Of a stretch of 64,000 bases of DNA, positions 48,058 through 62,103 are shown in pieces. The DNA is from an uncultured Pseudogracilibacillus sp. (GTDB lineage: Bacteria > Bacillota > Bacilli > Bacillales > Amphibacillaceae): NCBI GenBank assembly GCA_937960785.1, contig CALGOZ010000128.1, forward strand, positions 15,141 to 79,140, written 5' to 3'. Under the pieces are notes generated by a model. It searched no databases, was not told where the DNA came from, and saw only the letters and a list, made by a program, of their open reading frames with translations. How positions within the stretch are numbered: position 1 is the stretch's first letter; every line of letters begins with the position of its first letter. A program made the position numbers and the translations under genes.

Positions 48058-50826
48058 ATGGTATATAAGGAAACACTATTAATGCCGAAAACAAAATTCC
48101 CAATGCGGGGTAATTTACCGAATAAAGAACCAATTCGCCGCGAACAATGGGATGAAACGAAATTATATGAAAAAATGCAAGAACGAACGAAAGGTAGACC
48201 GTTATTTATTTTGCATGACGGACCTCCGTATGCGAATGGAGACTTACATATCGGACATGCCTTGAACCAAATTTTAAAAGACTTCATCGTTCGTTATAAG
48301 TCGATGGCGGGATTTCATGCACCATATGTTCCTGGTTGGGATACGCACGGTCTCCCTATTGAAACAGCATTAATTAATAAGAAAAAAATTGATCGTAAAG
48401 ACGTTAGCATCGCAGAGTTTAGACAAATGTGTGCTGACTATGCGATGGAACAGTTAGATCGCCAGCGGGAACAATTTAAACAACTTGGTGCAATCGGTGA
48501 ATGGGATAATCCTTACATTACATTAACTAAGGAATATGAAGCTGCTCAAATTAAAGTTTTCGGTGAAATGGCAAGAAAAGGTTATATTTACAAAGGATAT
48601 AAACCGGTCTATTGGTCACCTTCTTCTGAATCAGCCTTAGCAGAAGCGGAAATTGAATATAAAGACAAACGTTCACCATCGATTTACGTCGCTTATGAGG
48701 TGACAGATGGAAAAGGCGTTTTAGAAAATGGTACAAAAATTATTATTTGGACGACGACACCATGGACCATTCCAGCTAGTTTAGGAATTACGTTACATCC
48801 AGACCTTCAATATGATGTCGTCAAGGTCGGTGATGAGTCGTACGTCGTTGCCCATGACTTACTCGAAGGCTTAGCTGAGGAAATGGAATGGGAAACTTAC
48901 TCAGTTGAAAAAACAATTATGGGTCGCGATGCAGAACATATTATTGCGAAACATCCTTTTTATGAAAGAGACATCCTCGTTATGTTAGGTACACACGTTA
49001 CGACAGAATCAGGAACTGGATGTGTACATACAGCTCCTGGTCACGGGGAAGAGGACTTCTATGTTGCAAAGGAATACGGAATTGAAGCTTTTTGCCCTGT
49101 AGATGAAAAAGGAAAATTTACTAATGAAGCGCCTGGTTTTGAAGGATTATTTTATGATGATGCAAACAAAGCCGTTACAGAAAAATTAGACGAAGTAGGT
49201 GCATTGCTACATTTAACATTCATTACCCATTCGTATCCACACGATTGGAGAACAAAGCAACCGACAATTTTCCGTGCGACCTCCCAATGGTTTGCTTCGA
49301 TTAAAGATTTTCGTCAAGACATTTTAAACGAAATCCGTGAAGTCGAATGGATTCCTCACTGGGGAGAAACACGTCTTTACAATATGGTTCGTGACCGTGA
49401 GGATTGGTGTATTTCCCGTCAACGTACGTGGGGAGTGCCGATTCCAGTATTTTACGGTGAAGATGGAGAAGCAATTATAACAGAAGAAACAATAAATCAC
49501 GTATCAGAATTATTCCGTAAACATGGATCGAATATTTGGTTCGAATGGGATGCGAAAGATTTGTTACCAGAAGGATTTACATCTGAACATAGCCCGAATG
49601 GTAAGTTTACGAAAGAAACGGACATTATGGACGTTTGGTTTGATTCAGGTTCTTCCCATGAAGCAGTATTAATGCAAAGGGAGGATTTACGTCGACCTGC
49701 AGATATTTATTTAGAAGGTAGTGACCAATATCGTGGTTGGTTTAACTCTTCTTTATCAACGGCAGTAGCAACGACAGGAAAAGCACCGTACAAAGGTGTG
49801 ATCAGTCATGGATTTGCCCTTGATGGTGAAGGACGTAAAATGAGTAAGTCTTTAGGTAATGTCGTTGAACCGATGAAGATTCAAAAGCAGTTCGGTGCAG
49901 ATATTTTACGCCTTTGGGTGGCTTCAGTTGATTACCAAGCCGACGTAAGAATTTCCCAGGAAATTTTAAAACAAGTAGCCGAAAACTATCGAAAAGTTCG
50001 TAATACATTCCGATTCTTATTAGGAAACTTAAACGACTTTGATCCTAAAGTAGATACTGTTAATGAAGATCAATTAGAAGAAATCGATTTATACATGCTA
50101 TATCGTTTACAAACCTTAATTAAAAAGGTCCGTACAAGCTTCGATGCTTATGATTTTGCCGATGGCTTTAACGATATTTTAAATTTTGTAACAATCGATT
50201 TAAGTGCATTTTACTTAGACTTTGCAAAGGATATTTTATATATCGAGGAAACAAATAGTCACCGCCGTCGTAGCATTCAAACAGTTTACTACGAGACAAT
50301 TACATCGCTTGTTCAATTATTGACACCGATTATTCCTCATACAGCAGAGGAAGTATGGGAGCATATCCCGGGGGTGGAAGCAGAATACGCTCAATTAACC
50401 GATGCCCCGGAAGGCCGAGATTTACCTCGAGTAAACGACGAGTTACTTAAGAAGTGGGAGCACTTTATGGAAGTACGGGACGATGTATTGAAAGCCCTTG
50501 AAGAGAAACGAAATGAAAAAGTAATCGGCAAGCCTCTTGAAGCAAAGATTATAATTGAACCAAAAGAAGACTATACGAAAGAAGTATTAACTTCAATTCC
50601 ACACTTACATCAATTGTTCATTGTATCCGAAGCTACAATCGGTGAAGTAAGTAATGAAGGAAAAGAATATAATCATGTTCACATCGACGTTGAAAAGCAT
50701 TCTGGTGAAAAGTGCGATCGTTGTTGGGTAATGTCTCACACAGTAGGTAATAACGAAGCTCACCCATCTTTATGTGAACGTTGTGCCGATATTGTTGAGA
50801 CTCACTACAATCATCTATTCGAATAA
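48058..50826 (+). CDS. ileS: Isoleucyl-tRNA synthetase
   Basis: Class I synthetase charging tRNA-Ile. The 922 residues have the HIGH motif as DLHIGHA (about 64), the CP1 editing domain (about 190-400), the KMSKS motif as [10 protein letters not shown] (about 594), and a C-terminal zinc-binding end CDRC...CERC, so it is the bacterial type 1 enzyme. Start choice: ATG 48058 has AAGGAGG with 10-nt spacing and matches the family N terminus; ATG 48052 is also possible. Controlled by the upstream T-box. Confidence 0.95.
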   Translation: MVYKETLLMPKTKFPMRGNLPNKEPIRREQWDETKLYEKMQERTKGRPLFILHDGPPYANGDLHIGHALNQILKDFIVRYKSMAGFHAPYVPGWDTHGLPIETALINKKKIDRKDVSIAEFRQMCADYAMEQLDRQREQFKQLGAIGEWDNPYITLTKEYEAAQIKVFGEMARKGYIYKGYKPVYWSPSSESALAEAEIEYKDKRSPSIYVAYEVTDGKGVLENGTKIIIWTTTPWTIPASLGITLHPDLQYDVVKVGDESYVVAHDLLEGLAEEMEWETYSVEKTIMGRDAEHIIAKHPFYERDILVMLGTHVTTESGTGCVHTAPGHGEEDFYVAKEYGIEAFCPVDEKGKFTNEAPGFEGLFYDDANKAVTEKLDEVGALLHLTFITHSYPHDWRTKQPTIFRATSQWFASIKDFRQDILNEIREVEWIPHWGETRLYNMVRDREDWCISRQRTWGVPIPVFYGEDGEAIITEETINHVSELFRKHGSNIWFEWDAKDLLPEGFTSEHSPNGKFTKETDIMDVWFDSGSSHEAVLMQREDLRRPADIYLEGSDQYRGWFNSSLSTAVATTGKAPYKGVISHGFALDGEGRKMSKSLGNVVEPMKIQKQFGADILRLWVASVDYQADVRISQEILKQVAENYRKVRNTFRFLLGNLNDFDPKVDTVNEDQLEEIDLYMLYRLQTLIKKVRTSFDAYDFADGFNDILNFVTIDLSAFYLDFAKDILYIEETNSHRRRSIQTVYYETITSLVQLLTPIIPHTAEEVWEHIPGVEAEYAQLTDAPEGRDLPRVNDELLKKWEHFMEVRDDVLKALEEKRNEKVIGKPLEAKIIIEPKEDYTKEVLTSIPHLHQLFIVSEATIGEVSNEGKEYNHVHIDVEKHSGEKCDRCWVMSHTVGNNEAHPSLCERCADIVETHYNHLFE

Positions 50827-50842
50827 TTAGCTGAGAAGGACG

Positions 50843-50914
50843 GACGTGCAAGGAAATTAGCGATAAAGAATCAATACTTTATCGTCTAAATTCGTAGCAC
50901 GTTCGTTTTTTTCG
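50843..50914 (+). terminator. Terminator after ileS
   Basis: A long two-part stem: GACGTGC pairs with GCACGTTC, and AAATTAGCGATAAAG with CTTTATCGTCTAAATT, followed by a T run. Confidence 0.85.
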
Positions 50915-51005
50915 TTTTTACTTGCACTTATTAAAAAATAGTCTTACATTAAAATGAGATAAATTTTCTATTTGTGCTAAATGAATACGAAGGAGTACTA
51001 AGCGA

Positions 51006-51488
51006 ATGAAACGTTATTATTTTATCGCATTAATCGTCATTGTGATTGATCAATTGTCAAAAGCACTAATCGTTAAAAATATGGAGCTTTATGAACGGAT
51101 TGAATTAATTGAAAACTTATTATACATTACATCCTTTCGAAATAAAGGAGCAGCTTGGGGTATATTACAAAATCAATTGGCCTTCTTTTATATCATTACT
51201 ATTATCGTGATTATTGGCTTGATTTATTATTTACACCGTCACGCAAAAGGAAAAGCCGGTCAAAGTGTAGCCATTGCATTTATTTTAGGGGGTGCAATCG
51301 GCAACTTTATCGATCGTTTGTTTCGCAAGGAAGTCGTTGATTTTATTGATGTGATAATTTTCACCTACGATTATCCGATTTTTAATTTAGCGGATTCCTT
51401 CCTTGTAATCGGAGTTATATTATTGTTATTACTTACCTTAATCGAGGAGCGAAAAGGACGTGGACAACATGACGCAAAAGGAGCTTAA
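51006..51488 (+). CDS. lspA: Lipoprotein signal peptidase II
   Basis: Membrane aspartyl protease that removes signal peptides from diacylglyceryl-modified prolipoproteins such as CtaC. The 160 residues have four helices, the early IDQLSKA motif, FRNKGAAWGI, and the catalytic Asp pair in GNFIDRLFRKEVVDFIDV and FNLADSF. The ATG follows GAAGGAG. It overlaps rluD by 20 nt. Confidence 0.96.
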   Translation: MKRYYFIALIVIVIDQLSKALIVKNMELYERIELIENLLYITSFRNKGAAWGILQNQLAFFYIITIIVIIGLIYYLHRHAKGKAGQSVAIAFILGGAIGNFIDRLFRKEVVDFIDVIIFTYDYPIFNLADSFLVIGVILLLLLTLIEERKGRGQHDAKGA

Positions 51489-52380
51489 TATAGGAGCTGA
51501 GGACGTACAAGAACGTCTTGATAAAGTTCTTGTCAAACATAATGAAGATTACTCCCGTCATCAAATGCAATTATTAATTAAAGAAGGTAAAGTGCTCGTC
51601 AATGGTAAAAAGGTAAAACCGAATTATAAATGCAAATTAAGTGATGTCGTTACATGGACGCTTAAAGAAGAAACTAAACAAAGGCTAGAACCAGAGTCAC
51701 TTCCGTTATCGATACTCTATGAAGATGAAGCGATCATCGTCATCGATAAACCGCGCGGAATGTTAGTTCATCCAACAGAAAGAGTTTTTTCTGGGACTTT
51801 AGTGAATGCTTTACTAAATTATACTGATGAATTAGCAACTTTAAGTGGAAAAGAACGCCCGGGAATCGTCCATCGACTCGATCAACATACAAGTGGAGTA
51901 ATGGTCATATGTAAAACAAACGATAGTTATGAAAAGTTAAAAAATCAATTTAAAAAAAAGTCGGTAACTCGCTATTATGAAGCAATTGTTCACGGTAATT
52001 TAACCCACGAAAAAGGAACAATTAAAGCACCGATTGGTCGTCATCCGAAGAATCGTCTAAAACGAACAGTAATTGCTGATGGAAAAGAAGCGGAGACAAA
52101 CTTTAAAGTTCTCGCTAATACGAAGGATTACAGCCATGTTCAATGTCAACTTATTACTGGAAGGACCCACCAAATTCGGGTGCATATGAAATATATAAAT
52201 CACCCTATCGTCGGTGATCCCCTTTATAGTCGTAAAAAATCACCATATATCGAACACCAAGCATTAATCGCTCGAACGTTAGGGTTTATCCATCCTTTAA
52301 CCAAAGAATATGTTGAATTTACTTGCGAGCGACCTGAATGGTTTAAAAAGTTGTTACTATTGTTTCACTTAAAGGCTTGA
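51469..52380 (+). CDS. rluD: 23S rRNA pseudouridine synthase of the RluD family (YlyB)
   Basis: A 303-residue enzyme with an N-terminal S4 RNA-binding domain (about 12-70, VQERLDKVL...LVNGKKVKPNYK) and a C-terminal RluA-type domain containing IVHRLDQHTSGV with the catalytic Asp (near residue 142) and the GRTHQIRVHM motif. It probably modifies helix 69 of 23S rRNA, by family. The ATG at 51469 lies 10 nt after AAAGGA; the GTG at 51460 abuts that site. Confidence 0.9.
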   Translation: MTQKELNIGAEDVQERLDKVLVKHNEDYSRHQMQLLIKEGKVLVNGKKVKPNYKCKLSDVVTWTLKEETKQRLEPESLPLSILYEDEAIIVIDKPRGMLVHPTERVFSGTLVNALLNYTDELATLSGKERPGIVHRLDQHTSGVMVICKTNDSYEKLKNQFKKKSVTRYYEAIVHGNLTHEKGTIKAPIGRHPKNRLKRTVIADGKEAETNFKVLANTKDYSHVQCQLITGRTHQIRVHMKYINHPIVGDPLYSRKKSPYIEHQALIARTLGFIHPLTKEYVEFTCERPEWFKKLLLLFHLKA

Positions 52381-52437
52381 CTTTATATATATATTTTGAA
52401 ATAATACATTAGAACCTAATAAAAAGTCCTTTAACAT

Positions 52438-52528
52438 AGTCCCGAGAGGCTACAAAGGAATCGAAACAATAGATTTTTATGGATTCTTATAACCTTTTGC
52501 CTCTTTATTATTGGCAAAAGGTTTTTTT
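52438..52528 (+). promoter_or_regulatory. PyrR-responsive attenuator before pyrR
   Basis: The PyrR-binding (anti-antiterminator) loop AGTCCCGAGAGGCT (52438-52451) matches the ARUCCNGNGAGGYU consensus at every fixed base. The terminator CCTTTTGCC / GGCAAAAGG plus T7 follows (52493-52528). UMP- or UTP-bound PyrR would stabilise the loop and favour termination. Confidence 0.88.
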
Positions 52529-52542
52529 AAGGAAAAATTTGA

Positions 52543-53100
<558 letters not shown>

Positions 53101-53118
53101 ATGCAAAATCTTTAATTA

Positions 53119-53213
53119 AATCCCGTGAGATTTAAAAGGTTTGCAAAACAGGTACTACTTTTAGATTATTAATGCCTCTTTGCGAACTTTTTTAAAGCAA
53201 AGAGGCTTTTTTT
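53119..53213 (+). promoter_or_regulatory. Second PyrR-type attenuator, between pyrR and pyrB
   Basis: AATCCCGTGAGATT (53119-53132) matches the PyrR-loop consensus except that the second G of GAGG is A. It is followed by the terminator GCCTCTTTGC / GCAAAGAGGC with T7 (53174-53213). In B. subtilis pyrP and a third attenuator lie here. Confidence 0.78.
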
Positions 53214-53285
53214 ACGCAATGAAATGAAAGTTTCGTCACAATTTCCACAATCTAAATAAAAAGGCATAAAAGAGGTGTATAATAA

Positions 53286-54206
53286 ATGAAACATCTTATA
53301 TCCGTTGATGATTTATCAAATGATGAAATTTTACGCACTTTTGAATTAGCAAAGAAATTCCGAAGTAACCCCTTCGAAATTAATCGACAACTGTTCGCAG
53401 CGAATTTGTTTTTTGAACCGAGTACGCGCACGAAGATGAGCTTTATTGTCGCTGAAAGAAAATTACAAATCGAAACGTTAGATTTTCATCCAGAACTATC
53501 GAGTATGCATAAAGGGGAAACGTTATTAGATACGGCGAAAACTTTCGAGGCAATAGGTGCTAATGTCCTTGTAATTCGTCACGAAGATGATAATTGGGCA
53601 ACGGATGTGACACCTCATCTTTCAATACCAGTGATTAACGGTGGAGCTGGAACAAAGGATCATCCAACCCAGAGCTTACTAGATGCTTATACGATTTATG
53701 AAGAGTTTGGTTCTTTTAATAATTTACAAGTTGTCATTGCCGGGGATATAAAACATAGCCGAGTAGCACATTCAAGCTTAGAGTTATTAGAACGTTTAGG
53801 CGCAACGATTTATGTTTCAGGAGCGAAGGAACATATGGACGAAGAAGGTCGATATCCTTATGTACCCATTGATGAAGCTGTAGAAATCGCCGACGTACTT
53901 ATGCTTTTACGAATTCAACATGAACGACATGAAGAAAATGAAGATCCGATTCATAATTATCATGAATATTACGGCTTAACTCTCGAAAGGGAAGCGCTAA
54001 TGAAGCCCCATGCAATTATTATGCATCCTGGACCAGTCAATCGTAATGTCGAAATTGCTTCTGAATTAGTTGAAGCGAATCGCTCACGAATATTTAAACA
54101 AATGGAAAACGGCGTTTATATCCGTATGGCAATTCTTTATACATTATTACAAAATTGGGGGATTATAAATGAGCACAATCTTAAGAAATGTAAAACGTAT
54201 CGTTAA
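53286..54206 (+). CDS. pyrB: Aspartate carbamoyltransferase catalytic subunit
   Basis: Condenses carbamoyl phosphate and aspartate to carbamoyl aspartate. A 306-residue protein with the carbamoyl-phosphate-binding FFEPSTRTKMSF (about 40-51), HPTQSLLDAYTI (about 127) and the aspartate-loop region MLLRIQHER (about 208). No regulatory PyrI chain is encoded, as usual in Bacillus. The ATG follows AGAGGTG. The last 38 nt overlap pyrC. Confidence 0.95.
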   Translation: MKHLISVDDLSNDEILRTFELAKKFRSNPFEINRQLFAANLFFEPSTRTKMSFIVAERKLQIETLDFHPELSSMHKGETLLDTAKTFEAIGANVLVIRHEDDNWATDVTPHLSIPVINGGAGTKDHPTQSLLDAYTIYEEFGSFNNLQVVIAGDIKHSRVAHSSLELLERLGATIYVSGAKEHMDEEGRYPYVPIDEAVEIADVLMLLRIQHERHEENEDPIHNYHEYYGLTLEREALMKPHAIIMHPGPVNRNVEIASELVEANRSRIFKQMENGVYIRMAILYTLLQNWGIINEHNLKKCKTYR

Positions 54207-55455
54207 AGGAAATGAATTAGAGACTTGTAATGTGTTGATTGTTCGTGGGAAAATTGAACAAATTTCCAAAGAAGAGATTGAAGAAGATGCAAAGCATATT
54301 ATTGACGGTAAGGGAAGACTTCTTACACCCGGCTTTATCGATGTGCATATTCATTTACGCGAACCTGGTGGTGAACATAAAGAAACGATCGCAACAGGAA
54401 CAAAAGCTGCAGCTAGAGGAGGCTATACGACCGTTTGTTCAATGCCGAATACAAATCCTGTTCCCGACAGTGTAAAAGAGGTCGAAGCCCTATTTGAACG
54501 AATTGAAAAAAATGCCCATATTCGCGTATTACCTTATGCAGCAATAACAAAAGGCCTAGAGGGTAAAGAGCGTACAGACATTACAGCTTTATCTAAAACT
54601 GGAATATTCGCTTTTACTGATGATGGAGTAGGTATTCAAGAAGCTGGACAAATGCTAGAAGCTATGCAAGAAGCAGCTCGGTGTGGCAAGGCAATCGTTG
54701 CACACTGTGAGGACAATTCATTGTTATACGGAGGAGTAATTCATAAGGGTAAAGTTAGCGAACGATTAAATTTACCAGGTATTTATAGTGCAAGTGAAGC
54801 AGTTCATATTGCTCGAGATGTTCTTTTAGCCGAAGAAACAGGCTGCCATTACCACGTCTGTCATGTAAGTACGAAAGAAAGTGTTCGCGTAATCCGTGAT
54901 GCAAAACGTGCCGGTATTAAAGTAACGGCGGAAGTTTCACCGCACCATTTATTACTAACAGAAGATGATATTTTAGAAGATGATGCTGATTTTAAAATGA
55001 ACCCACCATTACGGGCAAAAGAAGATAGACAAGCCCTACTTGAAGGATTATTAGATGGTACGCTCGACTTTGTAGCTACAGACCATGCACCACATGCCAA
55101 AGAAGAAAAAGCTCTTGGATTTTTAGAAGCACCTTTTGGAATCGTTGGTTTAGAAACGGCTTTTCCACTTTTATATACTCATCTAGTAAAAAAGAACGTC
55201 ATGACCTTAGAAGAGCTTGTGAAAAACTTTACGGAATATCCGGCAAAAACGTTCAATCTACCATATGGTGTACTTGAAGTTGGTCGAGTCGCTGATTTAA
55301 CGTTAATCGACCTCGAAAAGGAGGAAACAATCGATCGCAATACCTTTTATTCAAAAGGGAAAAACACACCTTTTGATGGATGGAAGGTATCAGGTATTCC
55401 GACGATGACAATTTATGAAGGAAAGGTCGTCTACGAAGGTGATCAACATGCATAA
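54169..55455 (+). CDS. pyrC: Dihydroorotase
   Basis: Zinc amidohydrolase that cyclises carbamoyl aspartate to dihydroorotate. The 428 residues contain the metal-binding DVHIHLREPGG (about 58-68), MPNTNPV, HCEDNSLL (about 179), HVSTKESV (about 230) and ATDHAPH (about 303), all typical of class I. The ATG at 54169 follows GGGGGATTATAA inside the end of pyrB; an 8-nt overlap with pyrAA at the other end. Confidence 0.95.
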   Translation: MSTILRNVKRIVKGNELETCNVLIVRGKIEQISKEEIEEDAKHIIDGKGRLLTPGFIDVHIHLREPGGEHKETIATGTKAAARGGYTTVCSMPNTNPVPDSVKEVEALFERIEKNAHIRVLPYAAITKGLEGKERTDITALSKTGIFAFTDDGVGIQEAGQMLEAMQEAARCGKAIVAHCEDNSLLYGGVIHKGKVSERLNLPGIYSASEAVHIARDVLLAEETGCHYHVCHVSTKESVRVIRDAKRAGIKVTAEVSPHHLLLTEDDILEDDADFKMNPPLRAKEDRQALLEGLLDGTLDFVATDHAPHAKEEKALGFLEAPFGIVGLETAFPLLYTHLVKKNVMTLEELVKNFTEYPAKTFNLPYGVLEVGRVADLTLIDLEKEETIDRNTFYSKGKNTPFDGWKVSGIPTMTIYEGKVVYEGDQHA

Positions 55456-56536
55456 ACGTTATTTAGTATTGGAAGATGGTGCGATTTTCGCTGGTGAAGC
55501 TATTGGAGCGACTGTAGAAGCGAAAGGCGAAGTCGTTTTTTATAATGGGATGACCGGTTATCAAGAAATGGTTACTGATCCGAATTATAACGGAAAAATA
55601 GTTGTAATGACATATCCATTAGTCGGAAACTATGGAATTAATCGTGATGATTTTGAGTCGATCTCACCTCATATCGAGGGGTTAATTGTAAAAGAGTTAA
55701 GTACAGTTCCTTCTAACTTTCGTTCGGAGGAGACATTAGATAGTTTTCTTACTCGACATCAAATTCCTGGAATTACCGGAGTCGATACTCGTAAATTAAC
55801 CCGCCATATACGTAAAGCTAATCAGTTACGTGGTGTCATTACTGATAAAAAAGACATTTCCATAAATACATTATTTTCTCACTCGGATTGGCCTAAGCGT
55901 AACTTAGTAGAAGAAGTATCAATTACGAAGCCTTATATCGTACCAGGGCACAGTTTTCGTATTACAGTAGTCGATTTAGGAATGAAACATAGTATATTAC
56001 ATGAGTTGACCGAAAGACAATGTAACGTAACAGTCGTACCGTACAATTACGATGCAGAATCGATTTTACGATTTAAACCAGATGGTGTCCTTTTTTCAAA
56101 TGGCCCTGGTAATCCAAATGATTATCCTGAAGTCGTCAGAACAGTCCGCGATTTATTAGGGAATATTCCTATCTTTGGTATCGGTTTAGGCCATCAACTA
56201 TTAGCCCTAGCAACGGGTGCATCGATCGAACGATTACGGGTCGGACACTATGGAAAAAATTATACTGTAAAAGAAATGGCTACAAACCGGACATGGAGTA
56301 CGACCCAAAGTCGGGCTTTTTATGTAACGGAAAAAAGCTTAGATTCAGAAAGGATAAATATCACATATCGTTCAGGAAACGATCACACAATCGAAGGAAT
56401 TTCCCATAAACAATATCCAGCTTTTTCTGTTCAATTTAATCCAGAAGGAGCACCAGGTTCAAAGGAGACAAACTTTTTATTCGACCAGTTTTTAGATCTA
56501 ATTAAAGCGACGAAAAAAGGGGACGGTGATCAATAA
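55448..56536 (+). CDS. pyrAA: Carbamoyl-phosphate synthase small subunit, catalytic Cys and His replaced
   Basis: The small subunit normally hydrolyses glutamine and channels ammonia to the large subunit. The 362 residues have the CPSase small-chain domain (about 1-130; [13 protein letters not shown]) and a class I GATase domain (about 175-355; FSNGPGNP). The nucleophile elbow reads FGIGLGHQ, with Gly246 where family members have Cys. The triad His is Asn331 in QFNPEG, while Glu333 remains. The usual SQNHG motif is TQSRA (286-290). No frameshift is seen and length is normal, so this looks like a glutaminase-dead subunit kept for structure, perhaps using free ammonia. ATG after GAAGGTGATC. Confidence 0.92.
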   Translation: MHKRYLVLEDGAIFAGEAIGATVEAKGEVVFYNGMTGYQEMVTDPNYNGKIVVMTYPLVGNYGINRDDFESISPHIEGLIVKELSTVPSNFRSEETLDSFLTRHQIPGITGVDTRKLTRHIRKANQLRGVITDKKDISINTLFSHSDWPKRNLVEEVSITKPYIVPGHSFRITVVDLGMKHSILHELTERQCNVTVVPYNYDAESILRFKPDGVLFSNGPGNPNDYPEVVRTVRDLLGNIPIFGIGLGHQLLALATGASIERLRVGHYGKNYTVKEMATNRTWSTTQSRAFYVTEKSLDSERINITYRSGNDHTIEGISHKQYPAFSVQFNPEGAPGSKETNFLFDQFLDLIKATKKGDGDQ

Positions 56537-56537
56537 G

Positions 56538-59500
56538 ATGACTCTAAATAAAGAAATTGAAACGATTCTCGTCATCGGCTCGGGACCAATTGTGATAGGT
56601 CAAGCTGCTGAATTTGATTATTCTGGAACTCAAGCTTGTCAATCTTTAAAAGAAGAAGGTTATACCGTTATTTTAGCGAATTCAAATCCCGCAACGATTA
56701 TGACCGATACGACCGTTGCAGACCGGGTATATATGGAACCTTTAACGGTCGATTTCTTGAAAAAAATAATTCAAAAAGAACGTCCAGATGCTCTGCTTCC
56801 CACTTTAGGGGGGCAAACTGGCCTTAACTTGGCAATAGAGCTTGATGAATTAGGCATTTTAGATGAATTTGACGTACAACTATTAGGCACAAGCCTTGAA
56901 GCTATTCAACAAGCAGAAGACCGGGAAAAATTCCGTGCATTAATGGAAGAATTAGATGAACCAGTACCACCGAGCGAAATAGTAACGGAAGTTGAACAAG
57001 CAATACAATTTGCCAATGAAATTGGATATCCAATTATCGTTCGCCCAGCCTTTACATTAGGAGGTACTGGTGGAGGAATGTGTGATAATGAAGAAGAACT
57101 TCGCCATATCGTTAAAAATGGCCTCGCCTTATCTCCTGTAGGTCAATGTCTCGTAGAAAAAAGCATCGCCGGTTTTAAAGAGATTGAATACGAAGTAATT
57201 CGCGATAAAAAAGATCAAGCAATTGTCGTGTGTAATATGGAAAATATTGATCCGGTTGGTATCCATACCGGTGACTCGATTGTCGTTGCACCATCATTAA
57301 CCTTATCGGACCGTGAATATGAGATGTTACGTCACGTTTCGTTGAAGTTAATTCGGGCATTAAAAATTGAAGGAGGCTGTAACGTTCAGCTCGCTTTAGA
57401 TCCGGATAGCTTTCAGTACTACATTATTGAAGTGAATCCGAGAGTAAGTCGCTCTTCTGCTTTAGCATCGAAGGCAACCGGTTATCCTATTGCCAAAATT
57501 GCAGCTAAAATTGCAGTCGGTTTAACACTAGATGAAATTAAACATCCGCTAACGACAGCGACCTACGCGAACGTTGAGCCATCCCTTGATTATGTTGTGA
57601 CAAAGATTCCGCGTTTTCCTTTTGATAAGTTTATATTCGGTGATCGTAAACTCGGTACCCAAATGAAGGCGACCGGTGAAATTATGGCAATCGGTCGCAC
57701 ATTTGAAGAATCATTTTTAAAAGGAATTCGTTCTTTAGAGGTAGGTAATGGGGATTTCCATTTACCATATTTAGAAGAAGAGCCGGAAGACGAATTAATT
57801 GAACGACTAAAAGAAGCCGACGATGAGCGAATCTTTGTAATCGCTGAAATGTTCCGTCGTGGCCATTCCGTCGACACGTTATTTAATTATACGAAAATCG
57901 ACCGTTTCTTCTTAACGAAAATTGCCGGCATTATTGAGAAGGAAAAACAATTTTCAAAAAAGCCATTAGAGAAAGAAACGTTACAAGAGGCGAAAGAGCA
58001 CGGCTTTTCCGATGAACAGTTAGCGCGAATTTGGCAAGTAGATGTCGATACGATCTATAACGAACGGAAAAAACAAGACATCCTCCCCGTATATAAATTA
58101 GTCGATAGCTGTGCAGCGGTCTATGAATCCAATGCTCCGTATTACTACAGTACGTATGAAGAGGAAAATGAGTCCAGTGTTTCAACAAAGGAAAAGGTGC
58201 TCGTATTAGGTTCAGGGCCGATTCGAATTGGACAAGGTATCGAGTTTGATTACGCGACGGTTCATTCGATTCTAGCAATTAAAGAGATGGGTTATGAAGC
58301 GATTATTATGAACAACAATCCAGAGACTGTTTCGACGGACTTTTCCATCTCTGATAAATTATATTTTGAGCCGTTAACATTAGAAGATGTGATGCACGTA
58401 ATCGAATTGGAAAAGCCGATTGGGGTTATCGTTCAATTCGGTGGCCAAACGGCGATTAATTTAGCAGCTGGTTTAGAACGCCGAGGGGTGAAAATTTTAG
58501 GAACAAGTTTAGAGGCTATTGATAGGGCTGAAGATCGTAATAAATTTGAGCAGTTATTAGAAGAGCTCAACCTTGCAAAACCAAACGGTAAAGCCGTAAC
58601 GACGAAACAAAAAGCGATTGAAATAGCTAACGAAATCGGCTACCCAGTACTTGTTCGACCATCCTATGTAATTGGTGGAGCTCAGATGGAGATTGTTCAT
58701 AACGAAAAAGAGTTGAACAATTACTTACAAATAGTGACGAACATTAGTGAGGAAAAGCCATTATTAATCGACCAATATTTAACCGGAATTGAGGTCGATG
58801 TCGATGCAATTAGTGATGGTGAAACAACGTTTATTCCAGGCATTATGGAACATATCGAACGGGCGGGAGTCCACTCGGGAGATTCAATTGCTGTCTATCC
58901 ACCGCAACGAATTAGCGAAACAGTTAAGGAGAAAATGTTAGATGCTACAGACAAAATAGCAAGAACCCTAGGCGTTGTCGGTTTAATTAACATTCAGTTT
59001 ATTATCCAAGACGATGAAGTATACGTCTTAGAAGTAAATCCAAGAGCGAGCCGGACGATTCCGTTTTTAAGTAAAATTACCGGAGTAACAATGGCGAATA
59101 TCGCTACCCGTTGTATCTTAGGTGAAAGATTGAAAGAAAAAGGTTATAATACAGAAATTTTAAAAGAAAAACCTAACGTTTATGTCAAATTGCCGGTTTT
59201 CTCTTTTGAGAAATTACGTAGTGTTGATACCACGCTTGGTCCAGAAATGAAGTCGACAGGGGAAGCAATCGGATATGATAAAACATTAGAAAAGGCTTTG
59301 TATAAAGGCTTTTTAGCTTCAGGTATTACAATTCCTTTTGAAGGGGCAGTGTTACTTACCGTAGCAGACAAAGATAAACAGGAAGCATTTTCGATTGCGA
59401 AACGATTCCATGAGTTAGGCTTTCAATTGTACGCAACAGAAGGAACGGCGGACTTTTTACAAGAGAGAAACTTACCAGTTATAAGTGTAGCTAAAATCGA

Positions 59501-59732
59501 TGAAGATGAGCGAAACGTATTATCGATTATAAAAAATGGAGAAGTTCAATTCGTCATTAATACGATTACTTCCGGAAAACAACAACGTTCCGACGGCTTC
59601 CGAATTCGTCGTGAAGCAGTAGAGCACGGTATGATTAGTTTGACGAATTTAGATACAGCAGAAGCAATTTTAAATGTAATTGATTCCTCAACCTTTACTG
59701 CTACACCAATTACCGATGACGGGGTGAATTAA
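56538..59732 (+). CDS. pyrAB: Carbamoyl-phosphate synthase large subunit
   Basis: Makes carbamoyl phosphate from bicarbonate, ammonia and two ATP. The 1064 residues are full length: two tandem ATP-grasp synthetase halves (about 1-400 and 550-930; GGTGGG and [20 protein letters not shown] in the first), an oligomerisation domain, and a C-terminal MGS-like allosteric domain (about 935-1064). The second-half nucleotide loop reads YVIGGAQM (A715, Q716), whereas GGRAM or GGQGM is more usual. The ATG at 56538 is 7 nt after GGTGATC; the GTG at 56526 is an alternative. Starts 1 nt after pyrAA. Confidence 0.95.
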   Translation: MTLNKEIETILVIGSGPIVIGQAAEFDYSGTQACQSLKEEGYTVILANSNPATIMTDTTVADRVYMEPLTVDFLKKIIQKERPDALLPTLGGQTGLNLAIELDELGILDEFDVQLLGTSLEAIQQAEDREKFRALMEELDEPVPPSEIVTEVEQAIQFANEIGYPIIVRPAFTLGGTGGGMCDNEEELRHIVKNGLALSPVGQCLVEKSIAGFKEIEYEVIRDKKDQAIVVCNMENIDPVGIHTGDSIVVAPSLTLSDREYEMLRHVSLKLIRALKIEGGCNVQLALDPDSFQYYIIEVNPRVSRSSALASKATGYPIAKIAAKIAVGLTLDEIKHPLTTATYANVEPSLDYVVTKIPRFPFDKFIFGDRKLGTQMKATGEIMAIGRTFEESFLKGIRSLEVGNGDFHLPYLEEEPEDELIERLKEADDERIFVIAEMFRRGHSVDTLFNYTKIDRFFLTKIAGIIEKEKQFSKKPLEKETLQEAKEHGFSDEQLARIWQVDVDTIYNERKKQDILPVYKLVDSCAAVYESNAPYYYSTYEEENESSVSTKEKVLVLGSGPIRIGQGIEFDYATVHSILAIKEMGYEAIIMNNNPETVSTDFSISDKLYFEPLTLEDVMHVIELEKPIGVIVQFGGQTAINLAAGLERRGVKILGTSLEAIDRAEDRNKFEQLLEELNLAKPNGKAVTTKQKAIEIANEIGYPVLVRPSYVIGGAQMEIVHNEKELNNYLQIVTNISEEKPLLIDQYLTGIEVDVDAISDGETTFIPGIMEHIERAGVHSGDSIAVYPPQRISETVKEKMLDATDKIARTLGVVGLINIQFIIQDDEVYVLEVNPRASRTIPFLSKITGVTMANIATRCILGERLKEKGYNTEILKEKPNVYVKLPVFSFEKLRSVDTTLGPEMKSTGEAIGYDKTLEKALYKGFLASGITIPFEGAVLLTVADKDKQEAFSIAKRFHELGFQLYATEGTADFLQERNLPVISVAKIDEDERNVLSIIKNGEVQFVINTITSGKQQRSDGFRIRREAVEHGMISLTNLDTAEAILNVIDSSTFTATPITDDGVN

Positions 59733-62086
<2,354 letters not shown>

Positions 62087-62103
<17 letters not shown>

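Noticed and set aside
55448..56536. Treating pyrAA as a pseudogene
   Set aside because: The frame is intact, the length is normal, flanking overlaps with pyrC and pyrAB are preserved, and the rest of the fold is conserved, so selective loss of glutaminase residues is the better reading.
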